In this document: positions 9,670-19,769 of the stretch, in pieces
How the letters are laid out: each line of letters opens with the position of its first letter
Position numbering within the stretch: the stretch's first letter is position 1
Source of the DNA: Thiobacillus denitrificans
GTDB taxonomy: Bacteria; Pseudomonadota; Gammaproteobacteria; Burkholderiales; Thiobacillaceae
Length of the DNA stretch: 64,000 bases
Direction: 5' to 3'
NCBI GenBank assembly: GCA_020723405.1
Contig: DYIY01000002.1
Location: 186,001 to 250,000, forward strand
Notes under the pieces: model-generated
Databases searched by the model: none
What the model was told of the DNA's origin: nothing
Seen by the model: the letters and a program-made list of their open reading frames with translations, nothing else
Program-made: the position numbers and the translations under genes

Positions 9670-11019
9670 ATGCAGACTCTATTTGCCTTCCTGGCCACCC
9701 TGGCCATCCTCATCGTCTTCCACGAACTGGGCCATTACCTGGTCGCCCGCTGGGCGGGCGTCAAGGTCCTGCGCTTCTCGGTGGGCTTCGGCCAGGTCAT
9801 CGCCCGGCGGGAAGACCGGCACGGCACGGAATGGGCCCTGTCCGCCATTCCCCTGGGCGGGTACGTGAAAATGCTCGATGAACGGGAGGCACCGGTCCCC
9901 GCCGACCTGCTGCCCCGGGCTTTCAACCGGCAATCCCTGGCCAAACGGGCCGCCATCGTGGCCGCCGGCCCCCTGGCCAACCTGCTCCTGGCCATTCTGC
10001 TGTTCTGGGGATTGTTCATGGTGGGCGTGCCGGTGCTCAAACCCATCCTCGGCGCCCCCCCCTCCGGCACCGCCGCCGCCCTGGCCGGCATCCGCTCCGG
10101 TGACACGGTGGTATCGGTGGAAGGCGAAACGGTGGAGAGCTTCCAGGATCTGCATTGGCTGGTGCTGAAGCATGCGGTCGGCCAGGACAGCCTGCGCCTG
10201 GAGACCCTGGATAAGGACAATCACCTTGCCTACCGCAACCTGGACGTGTCGGGCCGCGGCGAAGACTTTGAACAATCCCCCCTGAAGGTCCTGGGCCTGC
10301 AACGCTTCATGCTTCCCCTGGAGCCCATCCTCGGCGACCTCCTCCCGGATGGCGAAGCCGCCCGGGCAGGTTTGCGCAGCGGCGACCGGATTCTGGCCAT
10401 CCAGGGCCTGCCCCTGGCGGATTGGGACGCGCTGGTCAACCAGGTCCGCAATGCCCCGGGCCAGCCCCTGGAATTCCTGGTGGAACGCCAGGGTAGCCGA
10501 CTCACGCTGCATCTGACGCCCCGGGCCGATCAGGTGGATGGCCAGACCATCGGCCGCATCGGTGCCGGCCCCAGGGTGGACCAGGAAACCCTGGCCACGC
10601 TCCGTTCCGTGGCCAGTTATGGCCCCCTGGACGCCCTGGGCCGGGCCCTGACGCGCACCTGGGAACTGTCGGCCTTCAGCCTGGAGATGCTGGGCCGCAT
10701 GATCATGGGCCAGGTCTCCCTCAAGAACCTGTCGGGTCCCATCACCATCGCCGACTATGCCGGGCAGTCGGCGGAATCGGGGCTGGATGCCTTCGTCGCC
10801 TTCCTGGCCCTGGTCAGCATCAGCCTGGGCGTGCTCAACCTGCTGCCCGTGCCGTTACTGGATGGGGGGCACTTGCTGTATTATTTCGCGGAATTTTTGA
10901 CCGGCAGGTCCGTTTCAGAGCGGGTGCAGGAAATCGGCCAGAAAATCGGCATCCTGCTCCTGTCCCTGCTCATGTTCCTGGCCCTCTACAACGATCTCCA
11001 GCGACTTTTCGTCGGATAA
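9670..11019 (+). CDS. rseP: Site-2 metalloprotease RseP
   Basis: The 449-residue inner-membrane protease cleaves anti-sigma factors in the envelope stress response. The zinc motif HELGH is at residues 18-22, two PDZ-like periplasmic domains occupy the middle, and the distal motif NLLPVPLLDGG near the C terminus supplies the third ligand. The ATG at 9670 places HELGH at the usual position. bamA follows after seven bases, which fits a role in outer-membrane quality control. Confidence 0.96.
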   Translation: MQTLFAFLATLAILIVFHELGHYLVARWAGVKVLRFSVGFGQVIARREDRHGTEWALSAIPLGGYVKMLDEREAPVPADLLPRAFNRQSLAKRAAIVAAGPLANLLLAILLFWGLFMVGVPVLKPILGAPPSGTAAALAGIRSGDTVVSVEGETVESFQDLHWLVLKHAVGQDSLRLETLDKDNHLAYRNLDVSGRGEDFEQSPLKVLGLQRFMLPLEPILGDLLPDGEAARAGLRSGDRILAIQGLPLADWDALVNQVRNAPGQPLEFLVERQGSRLTLHLTPRADQVDGQTIGRIGAGPRVDQETLATLRSVASYGPLDALGRALTRTWELSAFSLEMLGRMIMGQVSLKNLSGPITIADYAGQSAESGLDAFVAFLALVSISLGVLNLLPVPLLDGGHLLYYFAEFLTGRSVSERVQEIGQKIGILLLSLLMFLALYNDLQRLFVG

Positions 11020-11026
11020 CCGCTCC

Positions 11027-13375
11027 ATGCCCTCATTTCGTCCCAGCCTGCTCGCCCTGGCCCTGTTCGCCGCCCAGGCCCACGCCTTCGAGCCCTTCCA
11101 GATCAAGGACATCCGGGTGGAGGGCATCCAGCGCACCGAAGCGGGCACGGTATTCAGCTACCTGCCCGTGAAGGTGGGGGAGACCCTCACCCCGGACATG
11201 GCCTCCGATGCCATCAAGGCCCTCTATGCCACCGGCTTCTTCAAGGACGTGCGCCTGGAAACCGGCAACGACGTGCTCATCGTCACCGTGGAGGAACGGC
11301 CCGGCATCGCCAGCGTCGAGTTTTCGGGCATGAAGGAATTCGACAAGGAGGAGATGCTCAAGGGCCTGAAGGAACTGGGTCTGGCCGACGGCCGCATCCT
11401 GGACAAGTCCCTCCTGGAAAAGGCCGAGCAGGAGCTGAAGCGCCAGTACTTCAACCGCGGCATGTACGCCGTGAACATCAAGGCCACCACCACGCCCCTG
11501 GAACGCAACCGGGTGGCGGTATTGTTCGACGTGGCCGAAGGCGACGTGGCGAAGATCCGCGCCATCAACATCGTCGGCGCCCAGGTCTTCAAGGAAAAGG
11601 ACCTGCTGAAGCTCCTCAATCTCGGCACCCCGGGCATGATGTCCTGGTGGACCAAGAACGACCAGTATTCCAAGCAGAAGCTGGCCGGCGACCTGGAAAC
11701 CCTGCGTTCCCATTATCTGAACCAGGGCTATCTGGAATTCGCCATCGAATCCACCCAGGTGTCCATCACCCCGGACAAGAAGGACATCTACATCACCGTC
11801 AACGTCAAGGAAGGCGAGAAGTACACGGTGTCCGACTATCGGCTGGCCGGTGAGCTGCCGGTTCCCGAAGCGGAACTGAAGAGCCTCATCAGCCTGAAGG
11901 TGGGGGACGTGTTCTCCCGGGAAAAGCTCAACGAATCCACCAAGGCCATCGGCGACCGGCTGGGCAACGACGGTTATGCCTTCGCCAACGTGAACGCCTC
12001 GCCGGAACTGGACAAGGACAAGCACACCGCCAACTTCACCTTCCTGGTGGACCCGGGCCGCAAGGTCTACGTGCGGCGGGTCAACGTCACCGGCAACACC
12101 AAGACCAAGGACGAAGTGGTGCGCCGGGAATTGCGCCAGCTCGAAGGCGCCTGGTATGCGGCCGACAAGATCACCCGCTCCCGGGAGCGGGTGGAACGCC
12201 TGGGCTTTTTCAAGGAAACCACGGTGGAAACCCCACCGGTGCCCGGCACCACCGACCAGGTGGACGTGAACGTGAACGTGGAGGAAATGCCCACCGGCAA
12301 CATCCTGCTGGGAGCGGGCTTCTCCAGTTCCGATGGCCTGGTTCTGTCCGGGGCCGTGTCCCAGAACAACCTGTTCGGCACCGGCAACCGCCTGTCCATG
12401 CAGATCAACAGCGGCAGCGTGAACAAGGTCTATTCCCTGTCCTTCACCAACCCCTACTTCACCAAGGACGGCATCAGCCTGGGCTACGACCTGTACCGCA
12501 AGGACGTGGACACCTCCAGCCTGGATTCGGTGGCGGACTACACCACCTCCACCATGGGCATGGGCTTGCGCCTGGGGGTGCCGGTCACCGAGAAGGACAC
12601 CATCAACTTCAACCTGGCCCTGGAGCAGATCAAGCTGGACCTGAACAGCACCGCCCCAGCAGCCTACTTCAACTTTGCCGATGATTATGAAACGTCCTGC
12701 ATTGGCGCTTTCGGCGTGACAGGATGTTCCGTGACCACCAACACCCTGCGCCTGGAAGCCGGCTGGGCCCGGGACACCCGGGACAGCCTGCTCTATCCCA
12801 CCAAGGGCACCTACCAGCGGGCCTTCGTGGAACTGGGCACCCCGGTGGGCGACCTGAAGTACTACAAGCTCAACTACCAGTACCAGTGGCTGCGTCCCCT
12901 GTCACGCAGCGTCTCCCTGCTGCTCAACGGCGAAGTGGGCATCGGCGGCGGGTTCGGCGACAAGGAACTGCCCCTGTTCCGCAACTTCTTTGCCGGCGGC
13001 ATCGGTTCGGTGCGGGGCTTCGAGACCGGCGCCCTGGGACCCAAGTCCCTCAACAGTACCGGTAGCGACTTCTCCATCGGCGGCAACAAGCGGATCGTCG
13101 GCAACGCCGAACTGCTCTTCCCCCTGCCCGGCATGGGCAACGACCGCTCCGTGCGCCTGTCCACCTTCCTGGATGCCGGTGTGGTGGCGGGTCCGGATGA
13201 CCACCTGGGCCGCTACAAGACCCTGTCCTTTGCCGACATGCGCTATTCGGTGGGCCTGGCCGTCACCTGGTACTCGCCCATGGGCCCCATCAAGCTGTCC
13301 CTGGCCCAGCCCCTCAACGCCGCCTCCGACGACGAAGAGGAAATGTTCCAGTTCCAGCTTGGCAACGTATTCTGA
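11027..13375 (+). CDS. bamA: Outer membrane protein assembly factor BamA
   Basis: The 782-residue protein has a cleavable signal peptide ending near AQAHAF, five POTRA repeats over roughly residues 20-420, and a C-terminal 16-strand Omp85 barrel. VRGFETGALGP (the conserved RGF-type loop) and a final aromatic QFQLGNVF strand are visible. It inserts beta-barrel proteins into the outer membrane. The setting between rseP and skp is canonical. Confidence 0.97.
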   Translation: MPSFRPSLLALALFAAQAHAFEPFQIKDIRVEGIQRTEAGTVFSYLPVKVGETLTPDMASDAIKALYATGFFKDVRLETGNDVLIVTVEERPGIASVEFSGMKEFDKEEMLKGLKELGLADGRILDKSLLEKAEQELKRQYFNRGMYAVNIKATTTPLERNRVAVLFDVAEGDVAKIRAINIVGAQVFKEKDLLKLLNLGTPGMMSWWTKNDQYSKQKLAGDLETLRSHYLNQGYLEFAIESTQVSITPDKKDIYITVNVKEGEKYTVSDYRLAGELPVPEAELKSLISLKVGDVFSREKLNESTKAIGDRLGNDGYAFANVNASPELDKDKHTANFTFLVDPGRKVYVRRVNVTGNTKTKDEVVRRELRQLEGAWYAADKITRSRERVERLGFFKETTVETPPVPGTTDQVDVNVNVEEMPTGNILLGAGFSSSDGLVLSGAVSQNNLFGTGNRLSMQINSGSVNKVYSLSFTNPYFTKDGISLGYDLYRKDVDTSSLDSVADYTTSTMGMGLRLGVPVTEKDTINFNLALEQIKLDLNSTAPAAYFNFADDYETSCIGAFGVTGCSVTTNTLRLEAGWARDTRDSLLYPTKGTYQRAFVELGTPVGDLKYYKLNYQYQWLRPLSRSVSLLLNGEVGIGGGFGDKELPLFRNFFAGGIGSVRGFETGALGPKSLNSTGSDFSIGGNKRIVGNAELLFPLPGMGNDRSVRLSTFLDAGVVAGPDDHLGRYKTLSFADMRYSVGLAVTWYSPMGPIKLSLAQPLNAASDDEEEMFQFQLGNVF

Positions 13376-13389
13376 CAAGGAGCCTCGCC

Positions 13390-13878
13390 TTGAAACGCTT
13401 TTTCATCCTGCTCTTCGCCTTCGCCCTTCCCGCCGCCGCCCAGACCGCCGACCTGAAGATCGGCTTCGTCAACACCGAAAAGGTGTTCCGTGATTCGGCC
13501 CTGGCGGTGAAGGCCCAGAAAAAACTGGAGAAGGAATTCCAGACCCGGGAGCAGGACATCCAGAAGATGATGAAAACGGCCAAGGATCTCCAGGCTGCCC
13601 TGGAAAAGGAAGGCCTGACCATGGCCGAGGCCGACCGGAACAAGAAGCAAAAGGATCTGGCCAACCTGTCCCGGGACATCCAGCACGCCCAGCGGGAATT
13701 CCGCGAAGACCTGAACCAGCGCAAGAACGAGGAGTTCAGCGGTGTTCAGGACAAGGCCCGCAAGGCGATCATGGAGATCGCCGAAAAGGAAAAATTCGAT
13801 CTGATCGTGGAAAACGTGGTGTACGCCAGTCCCAAGGTGGACATCACCGACCGGGTGCTGAAGGTCCTGGATCGCTGA
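13390..13878 (+). CDS. skp: Periplasmic chaperone Skp/OmpH
   Basis: The 162-residue protein has a signal peptide ending near AAAQTAD, then a charged, coiled-coil-rich body typical of the Skp tentacles. It delivers unfolded outer-membrane proteins to the Bam complex. The start codon appears to be TTG at 13390, seven bases after a strong AAGGAG (13377-13382); no ATG is available at this position. It lies between bamA and lpxD as in most beta- and gammaproteobacteria. Confidence 0.93.
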   Translation: MKRFFILLFAFALPAAAQTADLKIGFVNTEKVFRDSALAVKAQKKLEKEFQTREQDIQKMMKTAKDLQAALEKEGLTMAEADRNKKQKDLANLSRDIQHAQREFREDLNQRKNEEFSGVQDKARKAIMEIAEKEKFDLIVENVVYASPKVDITDRVLKVLDR

Positions 13879-13885
13879 CCGGCCC

Positions 13886-14926
13886 ATGCCCGTTCTGACC
13901 CTGGCCGACTTGCAGGCCCACCTGGGCGGGCAGATCCGGGGCGAAGCCCACGTCCGGCTGACGGCAGCGGCGTCCCTGGAACAGGCCGGCCCCGGGCAAC
14001 TGAGCTTCCTGGTCAGCGCCAGGCATCTCGACAAGGCCCGCGCCTCCCGGGCCGGCGCCCTGATCGTGCCGGCCAATCTGGACGAAGCCCTGCCCCTGCC
14101 CTGCCTGGCCGTGGACAACCCCCACGCCGCCTTTGCCCGGGCCGTGGCCCTGCTCCATCCCGAGCCGGTCCCGGCACCCGGCATCCACCCCGCCGCCGTG
14201 GTGGATCCTTCCGCCCGGGTGGATGCCACCGCCCGCCTGGGTCCCGGCGTCGTGGTCGGCGCGGAGGCGGAAATCGGCGCCGACACCCTGGTCCACCCCG
14301 GCTGCGTCATCGGCCCCGGGGCGCGCATCGGCCGTCACTGCCTCCTCCATCCCCGGGTGGTGGTGCAACACGGCTGCCGGGTGGGCGACCGGGTGATCCT
14401 CCACCCCGGCTGCGTCATCGGCGGCGACGGCTTCGGCCTGGCCTGGGAGAAGGACGATGGCGGCCACTGGTCCAAGGTTCCCCAGGTGGGCCGGGTGATC
14501 CTGGAGGATGACGTGGAGGTGGGAGCCAACACCACCATCGACCGGGGCGCCCTGGACGACACGGTCGTGGAGCAGGGCGCCAAGCTGGACAACCTGATCC
14601 AGATCGCCCACAACTGCCGCATCGGCCGGCACACCGCCATCGCCGCCTGCGTGGGCATCGCCGGCAGCACCCGGATCGGCGCCTGGTGCCAGATCGGCGG
14701 CGCGGCCATGATCATCGGCCACCTGGATATCTGCGACCGGGTCACCGTGTCCGCCGGCACCTTCGTGGCCAAGGACATCCGTGAACCCGGCACCTACACC
14801 TCGGTACAGCCCCTCATGCGCCACGAGGACTGGCTGAGGAACGCGGCCCACCTGCGCCATCTGGACCGTCTGGCGGCCCGGGTCAGGGCCCTGGAAAAAT
14901 CAAGCGACAAGGACGAAGAGCGATGA
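13886..14926 (+). CDS. lpxD: UDP-3-O-(3-hydroxyacyl)glucosamine N-acyltransferase
   Basis: The 346-residue lipid A enzyme transfers the N-linked acyl chain. An N-terminal uridine-binding domain is followed by a left-handed beta helix of hexapeptide repeats over the last two thirds, with the HNCRIG block near the catalytic histidine. The C terminus is a short charged helix. Its stop overlaps the fabZ start (ATGA). Confidence 0.96.
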   Translation: MPVLTLADLQAHLGGQIRGEAHVRLTAAASLEQAGPGQLSFLVSARHLDKARASRAGALIVPANLDEALPLPCLAVDNPHAAFARAVALLHPEPVPAPGIHPAAVVDPSARVDATARLGPGVVVGAEAEIGADTLVHPGCVIGPGARIGRHCLLHPRVVVQHGCRVGDRVILHPGCVIGGDGFGLAWEKDDGGHWSKVPQVGRVILEDDVEVGANTTIDRGALDDTVVEQGAKLDNLIQIAHNCRIGRHTAIAACVGIAGSTRIGAWCQIGGAAMIIGHLDICDRVTVSAGTFVAKDIREPGTYTSVQPLMRHEDWLRNAAHLRHLDRLAARVRALEKSSDKDEER

Positions 14927-15378
14927 CGAACGAAAACGCCATGGACATCTCCCAGATCATGAAGTACCTGCCCCACCGCTACCCCTTCCTGCTGGTGGAC
15001 CGGGTGCTGGAGCTGGTGCCTGGCGAACGGGTGGTGGCCATCAAGAACATCACCATGAACGAGCCCCAGTTCCCCGGCCATTTCCCCAATCATCCGGTCA
15101 TGCCCGGCGTGCTGATGATCGAGGCCCTGGCCCAGACGGCCGGCCTCCTGGCCTTCCGCAGTTCCGGCATGGAGGTGACCGCCAATTCGGTCATCTACTT
15201 CGTGGGCATCGACGGCGCCCGCTTCAAGCGGCCGGTGGTACCCGGCGACCAGTTGCGCATGGAAGCCACCATCCTGCGCCAGACCCGGGGCATCTGGAAA
15301 TTCGCCACCAAAGCCACGGTGGACGGCCAGTTGGCCTGCGAAGCCGAGCTCATGTGCACCCTGAAGGAACTGGACTGA
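14923..15378 (+). CDS. fabZ: 3-hydroxyacyl-ACP dehydratase FabZ
   Basis: The 151-residue hot-dog-fold dehydratase acts in fatty acid synthesis and competes with LpxA for hydroxyacyl-ACP. [11 protein letters not shown] (18-28), PGHFP (51-55, catalytic His53) and PGVLMIEA (catalytic Glu67) are all present. The ATG at 14923 overlaps the lpxD stop; an internal ATG at 14941 would also fit. Confidence 0.97.
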   Translation: MTNENAMDISQIMKYLPHRYPFLLVDRVLELVPGERVVAIKNITMNEPQFPGHFPNHPVMPGVLMIEALAQTAGLLAFRSSGMEVTANSVIYFVGIDGARFKRPVVPGDQLRMEATILRQTRGIWKFATKATVDGQLACEAELMCTLKELD

Positions 15379-15388
15379 GGGGGGGGAC

Positions 15389-16165
15389 ATGGCTGCCATC
15401 CATCCCACGGCCCTGGTCCATCCTGCCGCCCAACTGGGCAGCGGTGTCGAGATCGGTGCCTACTCCATCATCGGCGAACACGTGCAGATCGGCGACGGCT
15501 GCCGCATCGGCCCCCACGTAGTGATCAACGGCCACACCCGGCTCGGGCCGGGCAACCGGATCTTCCAGTTCTGTTCCATCGGCGAGGAGCCCCAGGACAA
15601 GAAATACGCCGGCGAGCCCACCCGCCTGGAGATCGGCGCCCACAACGTCATCCGGGAGTTCTGCACCTTCAACCTGGGCACCGTGCAGGACGAGGGGGTC
15701 ACCCGCATGGGCGACCACAACTGGATCATGGCCTACGTGCACATCGCCCACGACTGCGTGGTGGGCAACCACACCATCTTCGCCAACAACGCCACCCTGG
15801 CGGGCCACGTACACATCGGCGACCACGCCATCCTGGGCGGTTTCACCGGCGTGCACCAGTTCTGCCGGGTGGGGGCCCACGTCATCACCGGCATCGCTTC
15901 GGTGGTACGCCAGGACATCCCGCCCTACCTCATGGTGGCCGGCAATCCCCTGGCCCCCCACGGCATCAACAGCGAAGGACTGAAGCGGCGCGGATTTTCC
16001 AGCGAGGCCCTGGCCGCCCTGAAACGGGCCTACAAGACTCTGTACAAGTCGGGTCTGTCCCTGGCTGACGCCCAGGCCGCCATCGCTGCCGAAGGGGCAG
16101 ACCATCCCGAACTCCAGCCCCTGGCGGAATTCCTGGCCAGCGCCGGACGGGGCATCGTGCGCTGA
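15389..16165 (+). CDS. lpxA: UDP-N-acetylglucosamine acyltransferase
   Basis: The 258-residue first enzyme of lipid A synthesis has hexapeptide repeats over residues 1-190 and a helical C-terminal domain. IAHDCVVGNH and GGFTGVHQFCRVG carry the catalytic-histidine and acyl-ruler regions. A GGGGGGA stretch just before the ATG serves as the ribosome-binding site. lpxB follows after 12 bases. Confidence 0.97.
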   Translation: MAAIHPTALVHPAAQLGSGVEIGAYSIIGEHVQIGDGCRIGPHVVINGHTRLGPGNRIFQFCSIGEEPQDKKYAGEPTRLEIGAHNVIREFCTFNLGTVQDEGVTRMGDHNWIMAYVHIAHDCVVGNHTIFANNATLAGHVHIGDHAILGGFTGVHQFCRVGAHVITGIASVVRQDIPPYLMVAGNPLAPHGINSEGLKRRGFSSEALAALKRAYKTLYKSGLSLADAQAAIAAEGADHPELQPLAEFLASAGRGIVR

Positions 16166-16177
16166 AAGGGCCGCGCC

Positions 16178-17353
16178 ATGCCCGTGCAAAGCTCCGGGTC
16201 CGGCCAGGATGTGGCCATCGTGGCGGGGGAAGCCTCCGGCGATCTGCTTGGCAGCCTGCTGATCCAGGCGGTCAGGACCGCTGGTCTGCCGGCCCACTTC
16301 CATGGCATTGCCGGCCCCAAAATGCAAGCGGCCGGCGCCCGCAGCCTGTTTCCCATGGAAGCCCTGTCGGTGCGTGGTTACGTGGAAGCTCTGGGCAGCC
16401 TGGGCCGCATCCTGGGCATCCGCCGGGCCCTGAAGCGTTTCCTCAAGGACCGTCCGCCTGCCCTGTTCATCGGCGTGGACGCTCCGGATTTCAACCTTTC
16501 CCTGGAAGCGGCCTTGAAGCGCGCCGGCATTCCCACCGTCCACTTCATCAGTCCTTCGGTCTGGGCCTGGCGGCCCAAACGCATCGAGAAGGTGCGCCAG
16601 GCCGTGTCCCATGCCCTGCTCATCTTTCCCTTCGAGGAAGCGCTGTACCAGAAGGCGGGCATCCCGGCCACCTACGTGGGCCATCCCATCGCCCATGCCC
16701 TTCCGGAACCGGGGCGCATCCAGGCCCGGGAAAAGCTCGGTCTGGCCAAGGACGGCGAGTACGTGGTGCTCATGCCGGGCAGCCGCCCCGGTGAACTCAA
16801 AGCCCTGGCCCGGCTGTTCATCGAGACGGCCAAGGCCCTCCACGAAAAGCGGCCCCAGGCCCGCTTCCTGATCCCCCTGGTGAACCGGGAAACCCGGCAG
16901 CGTTTCGAGGAAGCCTTGCATCTGGCCCAGGCGGTTGATCTGCCCCTGCGCATCCTCTTCGGCCATGCCCACGACGCCCTCCAGGCGGGCGACGCAGCCC
17001 TCATCGCCTCGGGCACCGCCACCCTGGAAGCCCTGTTGCTGGACTGCCCCCAGGTGATCACCTACAAGGTGCCCCGCCTCACCTGGTGGATCATGAAGCG
17101 CCAGGCCCTGCTGCCCTGGATCGGACTGCCCAACATCCTGGCCGGGAAGACGGTGGTGCCCGAGATCATCCAGGACGCCGCCACACCGGCCAATCTGTGC
17201 ACCGCGCTGGACACCCTGCTGTCCGACAAGGAGGCACGCCAGGCCCAGATCCAGGTGTTCCAGGAGCAGCGGCAGCGGCTGCGCCGGGACACGCCCCGCC
17301 TGATCGCCCAGGCCCTGGCGCCGTTTCTGGGCAACGCTAACCATGCCGGCTGA
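16178..17353 (+). CDS. lpxB: Lipid A disaccharide synthase
   Basis: The 391-residue GT19 glycosyltransferase joins UDP-diacylglucosamine with lipid X. The N-terminal [11 protein letters not shown] loop, the [12 protein letters not shown] segment and the LMPGSRPGE block of the C-terminal Rossmann domain are family signatures. Its 3' end overlaps rnhB by 11 bases. Confidence 0.97.
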   Translation: MPVQSSGSGQDVAIVAGEASGDLLGSLLIQAVRTAGLPAHFHGIAGPKMQAAGARSLFPMEALSVRGYVEALGSLGRILGIRRALKRFLKDRPPALFIGVDAPDFNLSLEAALKRAGIPTVHFISPSVWAWRPKRIEKVRQAVSHALLIFPFEEALYQKAGIPATYVGHPIAHALPEPGRIQAREKLGLAKDGEYVVLMPGSRPGELKALARLFIETAKALHEKRPQARFLIPLVNRETRQRFEEALHLAQAVDLPLRILFGHAHDALQAGDAALIASGTATLEALLLDCPQVITYKVPRLTWWIMKRQALLPWIGLPNILAGKTVVPEIIQDAATPANLCTALDTLLSDKEARQAQIQVFQEQRQRLRRDTPRLIAQALAPFLGNANHAG

Positions 17354-17930
17354 CGCGCTGCTGATCTGCGGGGTGGATGAAGCGGGCCGGGGCCCTCTGG
17401 CGGGACCGGTGTGCGCCGCAGCGGTGATCCTTGATCCGAGCCGCCCCATCGCCGGCTTGAAGGACTCCAAGAAACTGTCCGGGAAGCGCCGCGAACAATT
17501 GGCCGAAGCCATCCGGAGCCAGGCCCTGGCCTGGTCCGTCGCCTGGGCCAGCGAAGCCGAGATCGACCGGATCAACATCCTCCAGGCCAGCCTGCTGGCC
17601 ATGCGCCGGGCGGTGGAAGGATTGCCCCTGCGGCCCGACGAGGCCCTCATCGACGGCAACCGCTGTCCCGAGCTATCCTGCGCAGCACGGGCCATCGTCA
17701 AAGGCGACGCCACGGAGCCCTGCATCTCCGCCGCCTCCATCCTGGCCAAGACCGCAAGGGATAAAGAAATGCGCCAACTGGCCGTTAAATACCCCCAGTA
17801 TGGTTTTGATAAACACGCCGGTTACCCCACGGCAGAACACTTGGCAGCGCTGGCAGAGCATGGGCCCAGCCCCGTTCATCGCAAGACCTTCGGCCCCGTC
17901 CAACGGAACCTGCGCGACCCGCAGAACTAA
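17343..17930 (+). CDS. rnhB: Ribonuclease HII
   Basis: The 195-residue enzyme removes ribonucleotides and RNA primers from DNA. The active-site motif [14 protein letters not shown] is at residues 10-23 with Asp12 and Glu13; the remaining acidic residues lie in DGNR and the ISAASILAK(T) region. It closes the lipid A cluster, overlapping lpxB. Confidence 0.96.
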   Translation: MPADALLICGVDEAGRGPLAGPVCAAAVILDPSRPIAGLKDSKKLSGKRREQLAEAIRSQALAWSVAWASEAEIDRINILQASLLAMRRAVEGLPLRPDEALIDGNRCPELSCAARAIVKGDATEPCISAASILAKTARDKEMRQLAVKYPQYGFDKHAGYPTAEHLAALAEHGPSPVHRKTFGPVQRNLRDPQN

Positions 17931-17945
17931 AAGGAGAACCTGAGC

Positions 17946-18806
17946 ATGTTCGTGATCATCGGCTGGGTGGTGGCCCTGGCGGGCATCTTCGGCGGTTTCG
18001 TGGCGGCGGGGGGACACCTGGCCGCCCTCATGCAGCCCCTGGAGATCGTGATGATCGGCGGCGGCGCCTTCGGCGCCTTCATCGCCTCCAACAATGCCCA
18101 CGGCCTCAAGCACACCCTGGGGGGCATCGCCAGCTGCTTCAAGGGTTCCAAATATTCCAAGGCCTTCTACATGGAACTGATCGGCATGCTCTTCGAGTTG
18201 CTGGCCAAGGCCCGCAAGGAGGGCCTCATGTCCCTGGAAAACGACGTGGAGGAACCGGAGAAAAGCGCCATCTTCACCAAGTACCCCAACATCCTGGCGG
18301 ACCATCACCTGGTGGAGTTCATCACCGATTACATGCGCATGATGGTGGGTGGCAACCTGAACGCCATGGAGATCGAGAACCTCATGGACAGCGAGATCGA
18401 GACCCACCACCACGAGGAGATGCACTCCTCCCATGCCGTCTCCAAGCTGGCCGACGGCATGCCTGCCTTCGGTATCGTGGCGGCGGTGATGGGCGTGGTG
18501 CACACCATGGAATCCCTGCATCTGCCGCCCACGGAATTGGGCGTCCTCATCGCCCATGCCCTGGTGGGCACCTTCCTGGGTATCCTGCTTTCCTACGGCT
18601 TCGTCGCCCCCCTGGCCACGGTGCTGGAGGGCAAGGCGGCCGAATCCACCAAGGTCTACCAGGTTGTGAAGGTGGTGCTGCTGGCCTCCCTGAACGGCTT
18701 TGCGCCCCAGACCTGCGCCGAGTTCGGCCGCAAGGTGCTGTTCTCCACCGAACGCCCATCCTTCAAGGAACTGGAGGACGACATCAAGGCGCGGAAGGGC
18801 AAATAG
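17946..18806 (+). CDS. motA: Flagellar motor stator protein MotA
   Basis: The 286-residue stator subunit has four hydrophobic segments, starting MFVIIGWVVALAGIFGGF. The cytoplasmic loop is long and charged, and the later block AFGIVAAVMGVVHTM is typical of MotA. With MotB it forms the ion channel that drives flagellar rotation. An AAGGAG site lies ahead of the ATG. No other flagellar genes are in the window, so this motAB pair is separated from the rest of the motility genes. Confidence 0.95.
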   Translation: MFVIIGWVVALAGIFGGFVAAGGHLAALMQPLEIVMIGGGAFGAFIASNNAHGLKHTLGGIASCFKGSKYSKAFYMELIGMLFELLAKARKEGLMSLENDVEEPEKSAIFTKYPNILADHHLVEFITDYMRMMVGGNLNAMEIENLMDSEIETHHHEEMHSSHAVSKLADGMPAFGIVAAVMGVVHTMESLHLPPTELGVLIAHALVGTFLGILLSYGFVAPLATVLEGKAAESTKVYQVVKVVLLASLNGFAPQTCAEFGRKVLFSTERPSFKELEDDIKARKGK

Positions 18807-18835
18807 CCGGTAGCTGGCAGCCGGTAGCCGGTAGC
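18805..18835. repeat. Short tandem repeats in the motA-motB spacer
   Basis: CCGGTAGC occurs three times within 31 bp (18807-18814, 18821-18828, 18828-18835) in the 60-bp spacer. The two outer units share an AGCCGGTAGC context. This looks like slippage-generated sequence with no evident regulatory motif. Confidence 0.5.
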
Positions 18836-18866
18836 GAAAAACAGAAAGGCGGATGGAGCCCAGGTC

Positions 18867-19769
18867 ATGGCCGACGATTCCCAAAGACCCATAGTCATCA
18901 AGCGCATCAAGAAAGGCGGCGGCGGGGCCCATGGCGGCGCCTGGAAGATCGCCTATGCCGACTTCGTCACCGCCATGATGGCCTTCTTCCTGCTCATGTG
19001 GCTGCTGGGCTCAGCCACCAAGGCCAAAATGGAAGGCATCGCCGAATACTTCAAGACACCCATGAAGGTGGCCTTGAGCGGCGGTTCCGGCGCCGGGGAC
19101 GCAACCAGCATCATCAAGGGTGGCGGCCAGGATCTCACCCGGCGGGCTGGCCAGGTGAAGCGGGGCGAAGTGGAATCGTCGAAAAGCCGGGCCGAGCAGG
19201 AGAAACAGGAAGCCACCCGCCTGGAGAACCTGAAAGCCAAGCTGGAGAAGGCCATCGACAGCAACGCCAAGATGGCCCAGTTCAAGAAGCAGTTGAAGTT
19301 GGAAATCACCACCGAGGGTCTGCGGGTGCAGATCGTGGACGACCAGAACCGGCCCATGTTCGACTCCGGCGGGGCGGTCATGAAGCCCTACACCCGGGAC
19401 ATCCTGCGGGAGATCGGCAAGACCCTCAACGAAGTGCCCAACAAGATCAGCCTGTCCGGCCACACCGATGCCATCGCCTATTCCGGTGGCGAGGCGGGTT
19501 ACAGCAACTGGGAACTGTCCGCCGACCGGGCCAACGCCTCCCGGCGGGAACTGGTGGCCGGCGGCCTGGAGGACGGCAAAGTGCTCAGAGTGGTGGGCCT
19601 GGGTTCGGCCATACCCTTCAACAAGGAAGACCCCAATGCCCCCATCAACCGGCGCATCTCCATCATCGTCATGAACAAGAAAGCCGAGGAAGCCATCACC
19701 CAGGAGGGCCGCCAGGTGCAAGCCGGCACGGCCCAGGAAGTGGCGGAGCAACTGGATGTCAAGCACTGA
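18867..19769 (+). CDS. motB: Flagellar motor stator protein MotB
   Basis: The 300-residue protein has a basic N terminus, one transmembrane helix (about residues 30-50) beginning with the channel motif YADFVTAMMAFF (essential Asp), a coiled-coil linker, and a C-terminal OmpA-like peptidoglycan-binding domain with SLSGHTDA and NWELSADRA. It anchors the stator to peptidoglycan. The start lies 60 bp after motA. Confidence 0.95.
   Translation: MADDSQRPIVIKRIKKGGGGAHGGAWKIAYADFVTAMMAFFLLMWLLGSATKAKMEGIAEYFKTPMKVALSGGSGAGDATSIIKGGGQDLTRRAGQVKRGEVESSKSRAEQEKQEATRLENLKAKLEKAIDSNAKMAQFKKQLKLEITTEGLRVQIVDDQNRPMFDSGGAVMKPYTRDILREIGKTLNEVPNKISLSGHTDAIAYSGGEAGYSNWELSADRANASRRELVAGGLEDGKVLRVVGLGSAIPFNKEDPNAPINRRISIIVMNKKAEEAITQEGRQVQAGTAQEVAEQLDVKH

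Noticed and set aside
15350-17749. 799-codon minus-strand frame over lpxA, lpxB and rnhB
   Set aside because: The opposite strand has three coupled genes with clear motifs; this frame lacks any.
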